Source of the DNA: Streptomyces sp. NBC_01260
GTDB taxonomy: Bacteria > Actinomycetota > Actinomycetes > Streptomycetales > Streptomycetaceae
NCBI RefSeq assembly: GCF_036226405.1
Contig: NZ_CP108464.1
Span: 6,386,001-6,450,000 of the forward strand
DNA: 64,000 bases
Reading direction: 5' to 3'
Each line of letters opens with the position of its first letter. The first letter of the stretch is position 1. The position numbers were made by a program, and so were the translations under genes. Positions 57,301 through 64,000 of this stretch are shown here, in pieces. The notes below the pieces were generated by a model. The model was not told the origin of the DNA, did no database searches, and saw only the letters and a list, made by a program, of their open reading frames with translations.

Positions 57301-57478
57301 CGCCGGGCATTCCGTTGGCGGTCGGCGGGCCCTCGTAGAACACCCACTCGGGGCGGCCCTCGGACTGGTCGAGGCTCTTGGCGAACACCTTGCTCTCGCG
57401 CCAGAAGTCGAGCACTGCGTGCTCCAGCGCGGGCAGGTCGACCTGGGCGGGTACCTGGCGGTACTGCGGCGATGTCAT
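54332..57478 (-). CDS. ileS: Isoleucyl-tRNA synthetase
   Basis: A 1,048-residue class I synthetase charging tRNA-Ile. The HIGH motif appears as GAHHIEARVFKD (residues about 57-60 read GAHH) and the KMSKS loop as GRKMSKHLGN, both variants seen in the large ileS2-like type. The editing domain (TTPWTLVSNTAVA) and the WDCHGLPVE and DQTRGWFYTLM motifs are present. The ileS2 type includes some mupirocin-resistant enzymes, but resistance cannot be judged. The ATG at 57478 follows GGAGGAAG, which the upstream leader can sequester. Confidence 0.96.
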   Translation of the reverse strand: MTSPQYRQVPAQVDLPALEHAVLDFWRESKVFAKSLDQSEGRPEWVFYEGPPTANGMPGAHHIEARVFKDVFPRFRTMQGYHVGRKAGWDCHGLPVELAVEKELGFNGKKDIEAYGIAEFNAKCRESVTRHTDAFAELTTRMGYWVDLDDAYRTMDPEYVESVWWSLKEIFNKDLLVQDHRVAPWCPRCGTGLSDHELAQGYETVVDPSVFVRFPLTSGPLAGEAALLVWTTTPWTLVSNTAVAAHPEVEYVVATNGEEKLVVARPLVEKALGEGWELTGRSFTGREMERWTYERPFALVDFPAPAHYVVNAEYVTTEDGTGLVHQSPAFGADDLLVCKAYGLPVVNPVRPDGTFEEDVPLVGGVFFKKADEALTEDLSDRGLLFRHVPYEHSYPHCWRCHTALLYYAQPSWYIRTTAVKDRLLEENQKTNWFPESVKNGRYGDWLNNNIDWALSRNRYWGTPLPIWRCEDDHLTCVGSRAELSELTGSDLSGLDPHRPFIDEITFTCSHESCQLEAYRVPEVIDAWYDSGSMPFAQWGYPHKNKEIFESRYPAQFISEAIDQTRGWFYTLMAIGTLVFDKSSYENVVCLGHILAEDGRKMSKHLGNTLEPVPLMDQHGADAVRWFMAAGGSPWAARRVGHGTIQEVVRKTLLTYWNTVAFQALYARTSNWAPSAADPAPADRTVLDRWLLSELNALVDQVTQALESYDTQRAGKLLSGFVDDLSNWYVRRSRRRFWQGDKAALRTLHEVIETVTRLMAPLTPFITERVWQDLIVPVAPDAPESVHLSGWPKADLAAIDPALSTQMALVRRLVELGRATRAESGVKTRQPLSRALVAASGFESLSPALHAQITEELNVSSVASLSEVGGSLVDTTAKANFRALGKRFGKGVQAVAKAVANADAAALSLALREGTASVEVDGETVSLAPDEVIITETPREGWSVASDSGATVALDLEITPELRRAGLARDAIRLIQEARKNSGLDVADRIAVRWTSTSPATAEALTEHASLIADEVLALDYAQGEADTAYGEPFEDEGLSLTFRLRKTS

Positions 57479-57735
57479 GTGCGGGCTTCCTCCGGCGGAC
57501 GTATTCCACTTCCGTCGGAGGGACGAGAACCGGTTGGGTTCCCGCGGTACCACCCTCCTTGGCCCCGGGTGTGCGCCCGTGGCCCCCTCATTGGGGTGCG
57601 AAGCCGGTTCTACTTGCCTTGCGGCGTTCCTCCGACGGCTCCGGGTGATCTTCACGACGCGCTCGCCCCCGGGCTCCCACCGTCCCCGGGTCGCTCCTGG
57701 CTGCGTACGACGCTACTCGTCCCATCCACGCCTCT
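57479..57735 (-). promoter_or_regulatory. T-box leader (translational) of ileS
   Basis: The T-box sequence AGGGTGGTACCGCGG is at 57542-57556 (minus). An ATC (Ile) specifier lies in GAAGATCACC at 57647-57649. The Shine-Dalgarno segment CCGCCGGAGG (57489-57498) can be masked by CCTCCGACGG (57512-57521). The alternative GGAGGG:CCCTCC helix of the T-box domain would free it. Uncharged tRNA-Ile should therefore switch translation on, as known for actinobacterial ileS. Confidence 0.93.
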
Positions 57736-58026
57736 CGCTGCCGCCAGTGTACGGGGCCCGGGGTGCGGCGGCCGACCGGTTTGACGGCGGGCCCCGGCAT
57801 GACCCGAATGGCCAGACACGCCGCTCGGAGTCCCGGTGCGGCCGGCCGGGGGAGCGGAAGGCGGATTACCGGGCGGGGAGCTGGGCACAACGGATTCAGG
57901 CGCGCTGTGATCCGGACACGGGGAGGGGCGATTCGGCGGCGTGCCCCGTTGCCGCGGGGCTGGGGTCGACTTATCGTCCCAGCGAGACTCGCGAGCAAGA
58001 TCACAATGTGTGAAGGGGCCGCGGCC

Positions 58027-58869
58027 ATGGTGGCGAAGAAGACCGCCGCAAAGAAGACGGCGTCAGCGGGATCCACGGGCGCGGCAGCCGGGGAGACAAC
58101 GCCGGAAGCAGGCCCGGGCGACGCTTCGGACGCGGGTACGCGGCCCGTGGCCGAGGACGGGCCCGAGCCGGCTGCCGCGACGACGAGCGCTGCCGGGAAG
58201 ACCGCGAAGCAGGCTGCCAAGGAGGCAGTGACCAGGAAACCGGCGACCAGGAAGGCGGCGGCGAAGAAGGCCGCGCCGAAGAAGACCGCGGCCGGGAAGA
58301 CCCCGGCCAAGAAGGCTTCGAAGAAGGCCGCCGCGGCGGCCACGGGGGCGGCCGAGGCCGCCGAGCAGACGGGAGCCCACACGGTGGTAGCCAAGAAGAG
58401 CGCGGCCAGGACCCGGACCGCCGGACGGAGCACGGCACCCGTGCCCCCGGCCCGCGCCGCCGCGACCACGCCGGGGGAGCTGGCCGTACGGCCGGGTGAG
58501 GACCCCTGGACGCCGGAGGAGGTGTCGGCCGCCCGGTCCGAGCTGACCGGCGAGATCACCCGGCTGCGCAGCGAGCTGGAGGCCTCGGGCGCGGCGCTGG
58601 CCGGGCTGATGCGGGACTCCGGTGACGGGGCGGGTGACGACGAGGCGGACACCGGCACCAAGAACATCACCCGCGAACACGAGATGTCGCTCGCCGCCAA
58701 CGCCCAGGAGATGCTGGAACAGACCGAGCGGGCGCTGGCCCGCCTCGACGCCGGGACGTACGGGCTCTGCGAGATCTGCGGCAATCCGATCGGCAAGGCA
58801 CGGATGCAGGCGTTCCCCCGGGCCACCCTGTGTGTCGAGGACAAACAGAAGCAGGAACGACGCGGCTGA
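58027..58869 (+). CDS. DksA/TraR zinc-finger protein with histone-like Lys/Ala N-terminus
   Basis: A 280-residue protein. Residues 1 to about 150 are rich in KKAA/AKKT repeats (MVAKKTAAKKTAS, AAAKKAAPKKTAAGKTPAKK) like the tails of histone H1-type and actinobacterial HU proteins, probably binding DNA or RNA. Residues about 165-280 are DksA-like: PWTPEEVSAARSELTGEITR, TREHEMSLAANAQEML, LARLDAGTYGLCEICGNPIG and ATLCVEDK. Only three zinc cysteines are seen (248, 251, 269); the fourth position is Asp272. The acidic DxxDxA tip of E. coli DksA is not obvious. ATG 58027 follows GAAGGGG; an ATG at 58006 is possible. Confidence 0.85.
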   Translation: MVAKKTAAKKTASAGSTGAAAGETTPEAGPGDASDAGTRPVAEDGPEPAAATTSAAGKTAKQAAKEAVTRKPATRKAAAKKAAPKKTAAGKTPAKKASKKAAAAATGAAEAAEQTGAHTVVAKKSAARTRTAGRSTAPVPPARAAATTPGELAVRPGEDPWTPEEVSAARSELTGEITRLRSELEASGAALAGLMRDSGDGAGDDEADTGTKNITREHEMSLAANAQEMLEQTERALARLDAGTYGLCEICGNPIGKARMQAFPRATLCVEDKQKQERRG

Positions 58870-58926
58870 TCCCCGCCGGTGTGTCGTACCCTCGTCCTCA
58901 GTCGGGAACTAGGTTGAGGGACTCAC

Positions 58927-59580
58927 GTGGCAGAGGCGGAGAGCATCATCGGTACGCCGGACATCCCTGAGGCTGAGGGACACGAAGGAGCCGAGCCGGA
59001 GCGGAGCGACGGGGCCGGGGCCCCGGACGGGCCGGCGGCGGACACCACCGCGGCCGGGGACGGGGAAGCGGCGGTCGACCGTTCGCCGGCCACGCGCCGG
59101 CGACGGATCATCCTGCTCTTCTGCGTCGCCGTGCTCGCCTATCTGCTCGACCTGGGCAGCAAGATGCTCGTGGTGGCGAAGCTGGAGCACCAGGAGCCGA
59201 TCGAGATCTTCGGCAGCTGGCTCAGGCTCGACGCGATCCGCAACGCGGGAGCCGCGTTCGGTATCGGTGAGGCCTTCACGATCATCTTCACGATCATCGC
59301 GGCGACCGTCATCGTGGTGATCGCACGGCTCGCGCGCAAGCTCTACAGCCTGCCGTGGGCCATCGCGCTCGGGCTGCTGCTCGGCGGTGCGCTGGGCAAC
59401 CTCACCGACCGCATCTTCCGTGCGCCGGGCGTCTTCGAGGGCGCGGTGGTGGACTTCATCGCCCCCGCCCACTTCGCCGTCTTCAATCTGGCCGACTCCG
59501 CGATCGTCTGCGGCGGCATCCTCATCGTGATCCTTTCCTTCAAGGGTCTGGACCCCGACGGCACCGTGCACAAGGACTAG
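58927..59580 (+). CDS. lspA: Lipoprotein signal peptidase (signal peptidase II)
   Basis: A 217-residue membrane aspartyl protease that cleaves signal peptides of lipidated prolipoproteins. A 60-residue acidic cytoplasmic start precedes four helices. The catalytic aspartates are in GNLTDRIFR and [12 protein letters not shown], with DLGSKMLV and [12 protein letters not shown] upstream. GTG start at 58927. It starts 57 bases after the DksA-like gene and ends 23 bases before rluD. The lspA-rluD pair is widespread. Confidence 0.95.
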   Translation: MAEAESIIGTPDIPEAEGHEGAEPERSDGAGAPDGPAADTTAAGDGEAAVDRSPATRRRRIILLFCVAVLAYLLDLGSKMLVVAKLEHQEPIEIFGSWLRLDAIRNAGAAFGIGEAFTIIFTIIAATVIVVIARLARKLYSLPWAIALGLLLGGALGNLTDRIFRAPGVFEGAVVDFIAPAHFAVFNLADSAIVCGGILIVILSFKGLDPDGTVHKD

Positions 59581-59603
59581 GACGCGCAAGGCATACTCGA
59601 CAG

Positions 59604-60545
59604 GTGAGTACGCATCCCGAGATCCGAACCCTGCCCGTACCCGATGGCCTGGAAGGCGAGCGTGTCGACGCCGCCATCTCCCGCATGTTCGGTTTCTCCC
59701 GCACCAAGGCCGCAGAGCTGGCCGCCGCCGGGAAGGTACAGGTGGACGGTTCGGTGGCCGGGAAGTCCGAGCGGGTGCACGGCGGCGCCTGGCTGGAAGT
59801 GGAGATGCCGCAGGCTCCGGCGCCGGTGCAGATCGTGGCCGAGCCCGTCGAGGGCATGGAGATCGTCCATGACGACGACGACATCGTCGTGATCATGAAG
59901 CCGGTCGGTGTCGCCGCACACCCGAGCCCCGGCTGGACCGGCACCACCGTCATCGGCGGCCTCGCCGCCGCCGGGTACCGGATCTCCACCTCGGGTGCGG
60001 CCGAGCGCCAGGGCATCGTGCACCGGCTCGACGTCGGCACCTCGGGGCTGATGGTCGTCGCCAAGTCCGAGCGTGCCTACACGCTGCTGAAGGCCCAGTT
60101 CCGGGACCGGATCGTCGACAAGAAGTACCACGCGCTGGTCCAGGGCCACCCGGACCCGATGAGCGGCACCATCGACGCCCCCATCGGCCGCCACCCCACC
60201 CACGACTACAAGTGGGCGGTCGTCGCCGAGGGCAAGCCCTCCGTCACGCACTACGACCTGATCGAGGCGTACCGCGCCGCCAGCCTCCTGGACATCAAGC
60301 TGGAGACCGGCCGTACGCATCAGATCCGGGTGCACATGTCCGCCCACCGCCACCCCTGCGTCGGCGACCTGACCTATGGCGCCGACCCGACGATGGCCAA
60401 GCGGCTGGGCCTGACCCGGCAGTGGCTGCACGCCGTCCGGCTCGGCTTCGAGCACCCCTCGGACGGCCGCTGGGTCGAGTTCTCCAGCACCTACCCGGAC
60501 GACCTCCAGCAGGCCCTGGACCGGATCGCGGCGGAGAGCGAATGA
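59604..60545 (+). CDS. rluD: RluD-type 23S rRNA pseudouridine synthase
   Basis: A 313-residue RluA-family enzyme. The N-terminal S4 domain is [20 protein letters not shown], then [11 protein letters not shown]. The catalytic domain has [15 protein letters not shown] with the catalytic Asp, [38 protein letters not shown] and [10 protein letters not shown]. It likely forms pseudouridines in helix 69 of 23S rRNA, but the target was not determined. GTG at 59604; the stop overlaps the next ATG as ATGA. Confidence 0.93.
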   Translation: MSTHPEIRTLPVPDGLEGERVDAAISRMFGFSRTKAAELAAAGKVQVDGSVAGKSERVHGGAWLEVEMPQAPAPVQIVAEPVEGMEIVHDDDDIVVIMKPVGVAAHPSPGWTGTTVIGGLAAAGYRISTSGAAERQGIVHRLDVGTSGLMVVAKSERAYTLLKAQFRDRIVDKKYHALVQGHPDPMSGTIDAPIGRHPTHDYKWAVVAEGKPSVTHYDLIEAYRAASLLDIKLETGRTHQIRVHMSAHRHPCVGDLTYGADPTMAKRLGLTRQWLHAVRLGFEHPSDGRWVEFSSTYPDDLQQALDRIAAESE

Positions 60546-61024
60546 CCGGCACGCCTCCCTCGTACACCACCCGCACCGCCACCGGGGAGCAGGACCGCGC
60601 CGCCTGCTTCCAGGTCCGCAAGGACGTCTTCGTCGGTGAGCAGAACGTGCCCGAGGAGATCGAGTACGACGCCTACGACGCGGACGCGGTGCATGTCATC
60701 GCCGTCGCGGCGGACGGCACGGCGCTGGGCACCGGACGGCTGCTGCACGGCCCCGGCGCTGCGGCGAGGACCGGCGGTGACGTCACAGTCGGCTCGCTGG
60801 GCCGGCTCGCGGTGACCAGTGGGGCACGCGGCCTCGGGGTCGGCGCGGCGCTGGTGCGGGCCATCGAGGACGCGGGCCGTGACCTCGGCCTCGCCGCCGT
60901 CGACCTGCACGCCCAGACGCACGCGCTCGGCTTCTACGAACGGCTCGGCTACGAGGCCTACGGCCCCGAGTTCCCCGACGCGGGCATCCCCCACCGGGCG
61001 ATGCGCCGGCCGCTGGAGCGCTGA
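60542..61024 (+). CDS. GNAT family N-acetyltransferase (ElaA-like)
   Basis: A 160-residue acetyltransferase with [20 protein letters not shown] at the start, [26 protein letters not shown] (the acetyl-CoA loop, about residues 83-108) and [20 protein letters not shown], then IPHRAMRR. The FVGEQN start resembles the ElaA/YjcF group. Substrate is unknown. It is translationally coupled to rluD through ATGA and ends at a palindrome shared with the next convergent gene. Confidence 0.88.
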   Translation: MTGTPPSYTTRTATGEQDRAACFQVRKDVFVGEQNVPEEIEYDAYDADAVHVIAVAADGTALGTGRLLHGPGAAARTGGDVTVGSLGRLAVTSGARGLGVGAALVRAIEDAGRDLGLAAVDLHAQTHALGFYERLGYEAYGPEFPDAGIPHRAMRRPLER

Positions 61025-61030
61025 GGCCCG

Positions 61031-61046
61031 CGGCGGCCGGCCGCCG
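61031..61046. terminator. Bidirectional palindrome between the GNAT and glycosidase genes
   Basis: CGGCGGCCGGCCGCCG is a perfect 16-base palindrome in the 24 bases between two convergent stops. It is likely a shared terminator, though without a loop or U-run. Confidence 0.4.
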
Positions 61047-61048
61047 GG

Positions 61049-63364
61049 TCAGCCCGGCAGGCCCCATTTCGTCCACGCCCCGTTCGACGGCACGTCGCGC
61101 GGGCCCGCCCCGGTGTGGCGGGCACCCCGTGGGGTGATCACCGCTGTGGCGCCGCGGGGCAGGTCGACCGTGATCCGGCCCGGCCCGGTCTCCCGCCGGC
61201 GCAGCGGGCGGCCGTGGGTGTCCCGTACCTCGACCGGGCCCCGGACCGAGTGGTCCAGGGTCAGCGGAGCCCCCGCCTCGCTGTGGACCCGTACCCAGCG
61301 CGTGGCACCGTCCGAGCGGTCGGCGTCCACGAGGAAGGCCCCCTGGGTGCGCAGTGACGCGATCGACGCGTCGGCCCAGCGGTCCGAGACGGACGGGAAG
61401 ACCTTCACCACTCCCTCGTGTCCCTGCACCACCATGTCGAGCATCGACTGGGCGGCGGACAACGGGCTCTCCAGGGCGAGGTTCTTGCCCTCCCGGTACA
61501 TCGTGTTGACCGTCATCTGGCAGTCCGCGACCACCTTCAGATCGGTGAAGAAGGTCAGGAAGTCGAGGGCCTTCTCCGGCTCGTCCGTCACCGAGTACAT
61601 CGACGAGGCGGTCGCGTAGCTGTAGCCGTGCCACAACTGCTGCATGGAGACCCAGTGGTCCATGGAGCGCCGCATCACATCCCGGTCCCCGGCCCGGTCC
61701 CAGCTGCGCTCGCGCAGCGGGTACAGCCAGAGCAGGTGCGAGTGGTGGCGGTGGGAGTCGGCCAGCGGGACGTCCTTGCCGATCATCACGCCGGCCACCG
61801 GGTCCTCGGCGTACGGGGTGAGGCGCCGTTCGATGTCCTGCCAGCGCCCGAGCCGCGGGTCGTTGTTGCGCAGCAGCTTCGAGGACGCGATGAGGGTGCG
61901 CACTCCCCAGCGGATGAGCGAGAGGTCATAGGTGCAGTCCTCGGCGTTGGCGTACTCGGGGGAGCGGGTCTCCAGCAGGTGCAGCCTGCCGTCCGGGCCC
62001 TCGTGCAGGAAGTGCGCGTAGAAGTTGACGGCCTTCGCGAGGATCGGGTGCACGACGTCGCGCAGGACGGACAGGTCCATCGAGTGCCGGTAGGACTGCC
62101 AGACGTTGTGCAGCGCCCAGATGAGGTTGCCGAAGTTGTCGGAGACGTGCTCCGAGCCGGGGGCGCCGACGTCGTAGGTGTCGCCCGCGCGCAGCTGCCA
62201 GTCGGAGGGGTGGCCCAGCGCGTAGCTCTCGCCGTCGCGGTACCCGGCCGGGACCGACGTCGGGAGGTTGTGCTCGAAGCGGCGGAAGGTGCTTGTCACC
62301 GAGTCGAGTTCGGGGTGGTTGGAACCGTGGACCGGCGCCATGCCGATCTGGACGTTGAGATTCCACCAGACCGCGGTCCAGTTGTTGCCGACCTCGGGGA
62401 ACCAGGGGCCCCATTCGGAGATCGTCGGCCCCCCGGCCCTGGTCGACGCGGCGAGCTTGTAGAGCTGGATGAGGTAGAAGCTCTGCAGCCGCTTGTCCGG
62501 TACGGAGAGGAAGCTGCGCCGGTAGTACGCGTGCCACCAGCGGCGGTGACGGTCCACCAGCCGGTCCGGGTCCGCGGCCAGGGTGCGGTCCACGGCCCGC
62601 AGCGCGTCCGCCGTCGCCTCGGACACCTGGCCGGGGAAGCGGTACACGAGGTGGGCGGCGAGCAGCCGGCCGGTGCCCTCGCGCCGCTCGCGCCAGGCGG
62701 TGGTCCAGCCGCCGCCCGCGAGCAGTGGCTGTTCGACGAAACCGTCGCCGGCCCGCGGGTCCGGGTTGGGCGTGTAGTCCTCGGGCTTGCCGCTGCTGCG
62801 GGTGGTGGCGGCCCGCAGCCACTGGAAGGACCAGGCCGCGGCCTCCTCGCCCGGAGTGGGCCGGGTGGAGATCAGCAGGGCACTCGTGTCGTTCTGGACG
62901 AGGGCGGAGAAGGCCAGCGAGCCGCGGGTGGTGGTGACGGTGCCGCGCAGTTCGGCGTCGTACAGGTCCAGGGTCCAGTCGACGCCGGTGATCTCCCCGG
63001 CCAGGGTCAGGGTGAAGTACCCGATGGGGAGGCGGGAGAAGCCGATGCCGCCGCGCCACTGGCCGCGCTGGTCCTGCACCTGGCTGTGGCTCAGCATCAG
63101 CTTCAGGGTGTTGGCGGACTGGCCCGCGTACAGCTGGGCGCCGAGGTGGCCGTTGGCCAGGAACGGGGCCTGCTGCCAGCCGGTGGGGAGCGTGCGCCAG
63201 GTCATGGCGGCGTCCCGGACGGTCTTCTCGTGGACGTCGGGGCCCGGTCGGCCCGCCGGCGCCGGGGCGGTCGCGGCCCACGCGGTGGGGGAGCCGGCGA
63301 TCCAGAACGCGGAGGTTCCGGCAGCGGCTGCGCCGACGAAATGCCTTCGGGAGAACGCGGTCAC
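61049..63364 (-). CDS. Tat-exported glycoside hydrolase (GH95-like)
   Basis: A 771-residue secreted protein. The start TAFSRRHFVGAAAAGTSAFW is a twin-arginine signal. The mature part begins near ATAPAPAGRPG and has a beta-sandwich followed by an (alpha/alpha)6-barrel-like region. MTWRTLPTGWQQAPFLANGH, GGIGFSRLPIGYFTLTL, EWGPWFPEVGNNWTAVWWNL, DNFGNLIWALHNVW, LLETRSPEYANAEDCTYDLS and DSHRHHSHLLWLYPL resemble alpha-L-fucosidases of GH95 and relatives. Substrate is not certain. GTG 63364 follows GGAGAG; ATG 63385 would add seven residues before the Tat motif. Confidence 0.75.
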   Translation of the reverse strand: MTAFSRRHFVGAAAAGTSAFWIAGSPTAWAATAPAPAGRPGPDVHEKTVRDAAMTWRTLPTGWQQAPFLANGHLGAQLYAGQSANTLKLMLSHSQVQDQRGQWRGGIGFSRLPIGYFTLTLAGEITGVDWTLDLYDAELRGTVTTTRGSLAFSALVQNDTSALLISTRPTPGEEAAAWSFQWLRAATTRSSGKPEDYTPNPDPRAGDGFVEQPLLAGGGWTTAWRERREGTGRLLAAHLVYRFPGQVSEATADALRAVDRTLAADPDRLVDRHRRWWHAYYRRSFLSVPDKRLQSFYLIQLYKLAASTRAGGPTISEWGPWFPEVGNNWTAVWWNLNVQIGMAPVHGSNHPELDSVTSTFRRFEHNLPTSVPAGYRDGESYALGHPSDWQLRAGDTYDVGAPGSEHVSDNFGNLIWALHNVWQSYRHSMDLSVLRDVVHPILAKAVNFYAHFLHEGPDGRLHLLETRSPEYANAEDCTYDLSLIRWGVRTLIASSKLLRNNDPRLGRWQDIERRLTPYAEDPVAGVMIGKDVPLADSHRHHSHLLWLYPLRERSWDRAGDRDVMRRSMDHWVSMQQLWHGYSYATASSMYSVTDEPEKALDFLTFFTDLKVVADCQMTVNTMYREGKNLALESPLSAAQSMLDMVVQGHEGVVKVFPSVSDRWADASIASLRTQGAFLVDADRSDGATRWVRVHSEAGAPLTLDHSVRGPVEVRDTHGRPLRRRETGPGRITVDLPRGATAVITPRGARHTGAGPRDVPSNGAWTKWGLPG

Positions 63365-63605
63365 GTGGTCTCTCCTGCCAGTCATGTATGTGGTGAGAGT
63401 TCTCGTCCCTGAATGACGCATGCCGCATACTGCCCGCCCGGAGAGGGCAGCGGAAGAGGGCTGACCGCAGAAACATCGGAGGAATGGTCGGTCAGAAGGG
63501 CTGTGTGGCGGGGGTGTTGCCGGGATTGCGCGCCTTGCGTGGCAGGCTGGAACTCCGGGTCGGCCGATCGCCGCGGCCGGCTCGCCGCGCTCCGGAAGGC
63601 ACCTC
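63365..63605. other. Divergent region between the glycosidase and antiporter genes
   Basis: 241 bases without a gene that should hold both promoters. No clear operator, riboswitch or hairpin was recognised; AACATCGGAGGAATGG near 63471 is the only Shine-Dalgarno-like sequence and leads to no good frame. Confidence 0.4.
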
Positions 63606-64000
63606 GTGGACCAATTGACCCTGCTGCTCATGCTGTTGCTCGGAGCAGTGGTCACCGTGCCGCTGGGGGAGCGGTTGAGGCTCCCCGCGCCCGTGCTGAT
63701 GACGCTCGTGGGTGTCGGGATGGCCCTCCTCAGCTTCGTGCCGAATGTGGACATCCCGCCTGAGATCATCCTTCCCGCGCTGCTTCCGCCCTTGCTCTAC
63801 GCCTCCGTGCAGCGCACCTCCTGGCGGCAGTTCGCTGCCAATAAACGACCGATCTTTCTGCTGGCCGTGGCGCTGGTCTTTCTGACGACGGCGGCCGTGG
63901 CCACGGTCGCCAACGCGATCGTCCCCGGACTGCCCATCGCCGCCGCCGTCGCACTCGGCGCGCTCGTGGCGCCGCCCGACCCGGTCGCGGCGACCGCGGT
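63606..64000 (+). CDS. Na+/H+ antiporter (CPA1-type), 3' end outside window
   Basis: GTG at 63606 opens a frame that continues past the right edge (131 codons seen). The hydrophobic pattern and LPAPVLMTLVGVG, LLPPLLYASVQRTSW, LAVALVFLTTAAVATVANAI, then ALGALVAPPDPVAATA, match the first helices of CPA1 (NhaP/YjcE-like) Na+/H+ exchangers. The DPVAATA motif contains the transport Asp region. The rest of the fold and any C-terminal domain cannot be judged. GGAAGGCAC lies upstream. Confidence 0.85.
   Translation, partial: MDQLTLLLMLLLGAVVTVPLGERLRLPAPVLMTLVGVGMALLSFVPNVDIPPEIILPALLPPLLYASVQRTSWRQFAANKRPIFLLAVALVFLTTAAVATVANAIVPGLPIAAAVALGALVAPPDPVAATA

Overview
The window reads as a stretch of a Streptomyces-type actinobacterial chromosome. 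It is very GC-rich, third codon positions are almost all G or C, and GTG starts are frequent. Genes are packed in short operons that often overlap as ATGA or GTGA. The sporulation-era cell division genes (sepF, ylmG, a glutamine-rich DivIVA) sit in the typical actinomycete order, and leader regulation is by trp attenuator, TPP riboswitch and translational T-box. No tRNA, rRNA, insertion sequence, prophage or CRISPR array was seen. This is core chromosome rather than an island.

Left part (1-12,400). A 2-hydroxyacid dehydrogenase cut by the window edge is followed by a minus-strand fused anthranilate synthase (TrpE+TrpG) behind a complete trp attenuator with an 18-residue leader peptide containing Trp-Trp-Trp. 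Next is a secreted amidase with FG-GAP repeats whose reading frame is broken by a single in-frame TAA. A class II DAHP synthase follows, so the first and a later branch-point enzyme of aromatic synthesis are neighbours. Then come an iron pair (bacterioferritin-associated ferredoxin with an iron box, and bacterioferritin), a sulfite-oxidase-fold protein, a DUF4396 membrane protein under a CsoR-like operator, endonuclease IV and a PASTA-domain Ser/Thr kinase.

Middle left (12,400-29,800). A thiOSG operon sits behind a TPP riboswitch, with thiE separate on the other strand. Also here are a ferredoxin-reductase-like flavoprotein, a secreted PNGase A-like protein, an Rv2175c-like DNA-binding protein, metF with a probable leaderless promoter, and a membrane protein with a Tyr/Gly/Gln-rich tail. 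They are followed by a CrtI-like flavoprotein, a DUF4126 protein, an ABC-ATPase/YhgE/TetR operon with a palindromic operator, a HEPN protein, a methyltransferase and a DUF3040 protein.

Middle right (29,900-54,100). A moxR-DUF58-transglutaminase operon and a beta-carbonic anhydrase lead into the division and cell wall cluster rsmH-ftsL-ftsI-murE-murF-mraY-murD-ftsW-murG-ftsQ-ftsZ-pgeF-ylmE-sepF-ylmG-divIVA. It builds the lipid II precursor, the septal polymerase pair FtsW/FtsI, the Z ring and its membrane anchor, and the polar growth scaffold. mraZ, murC, ddl and ftsA are not in it.

Right end (54,100-64,000). After strong terminators comes ileS on the minus strand behind a T-box leader. Plus-strand genes follow for a DksA-like protein with a histone-like lysine/alanine tail, lspA, an RluD-type pseudouridine synthase and a GNAT protein. 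A Tat-exported GH95-like glycosidase on the minus strand and the first part of a Na+/H+ antiporter end the window.
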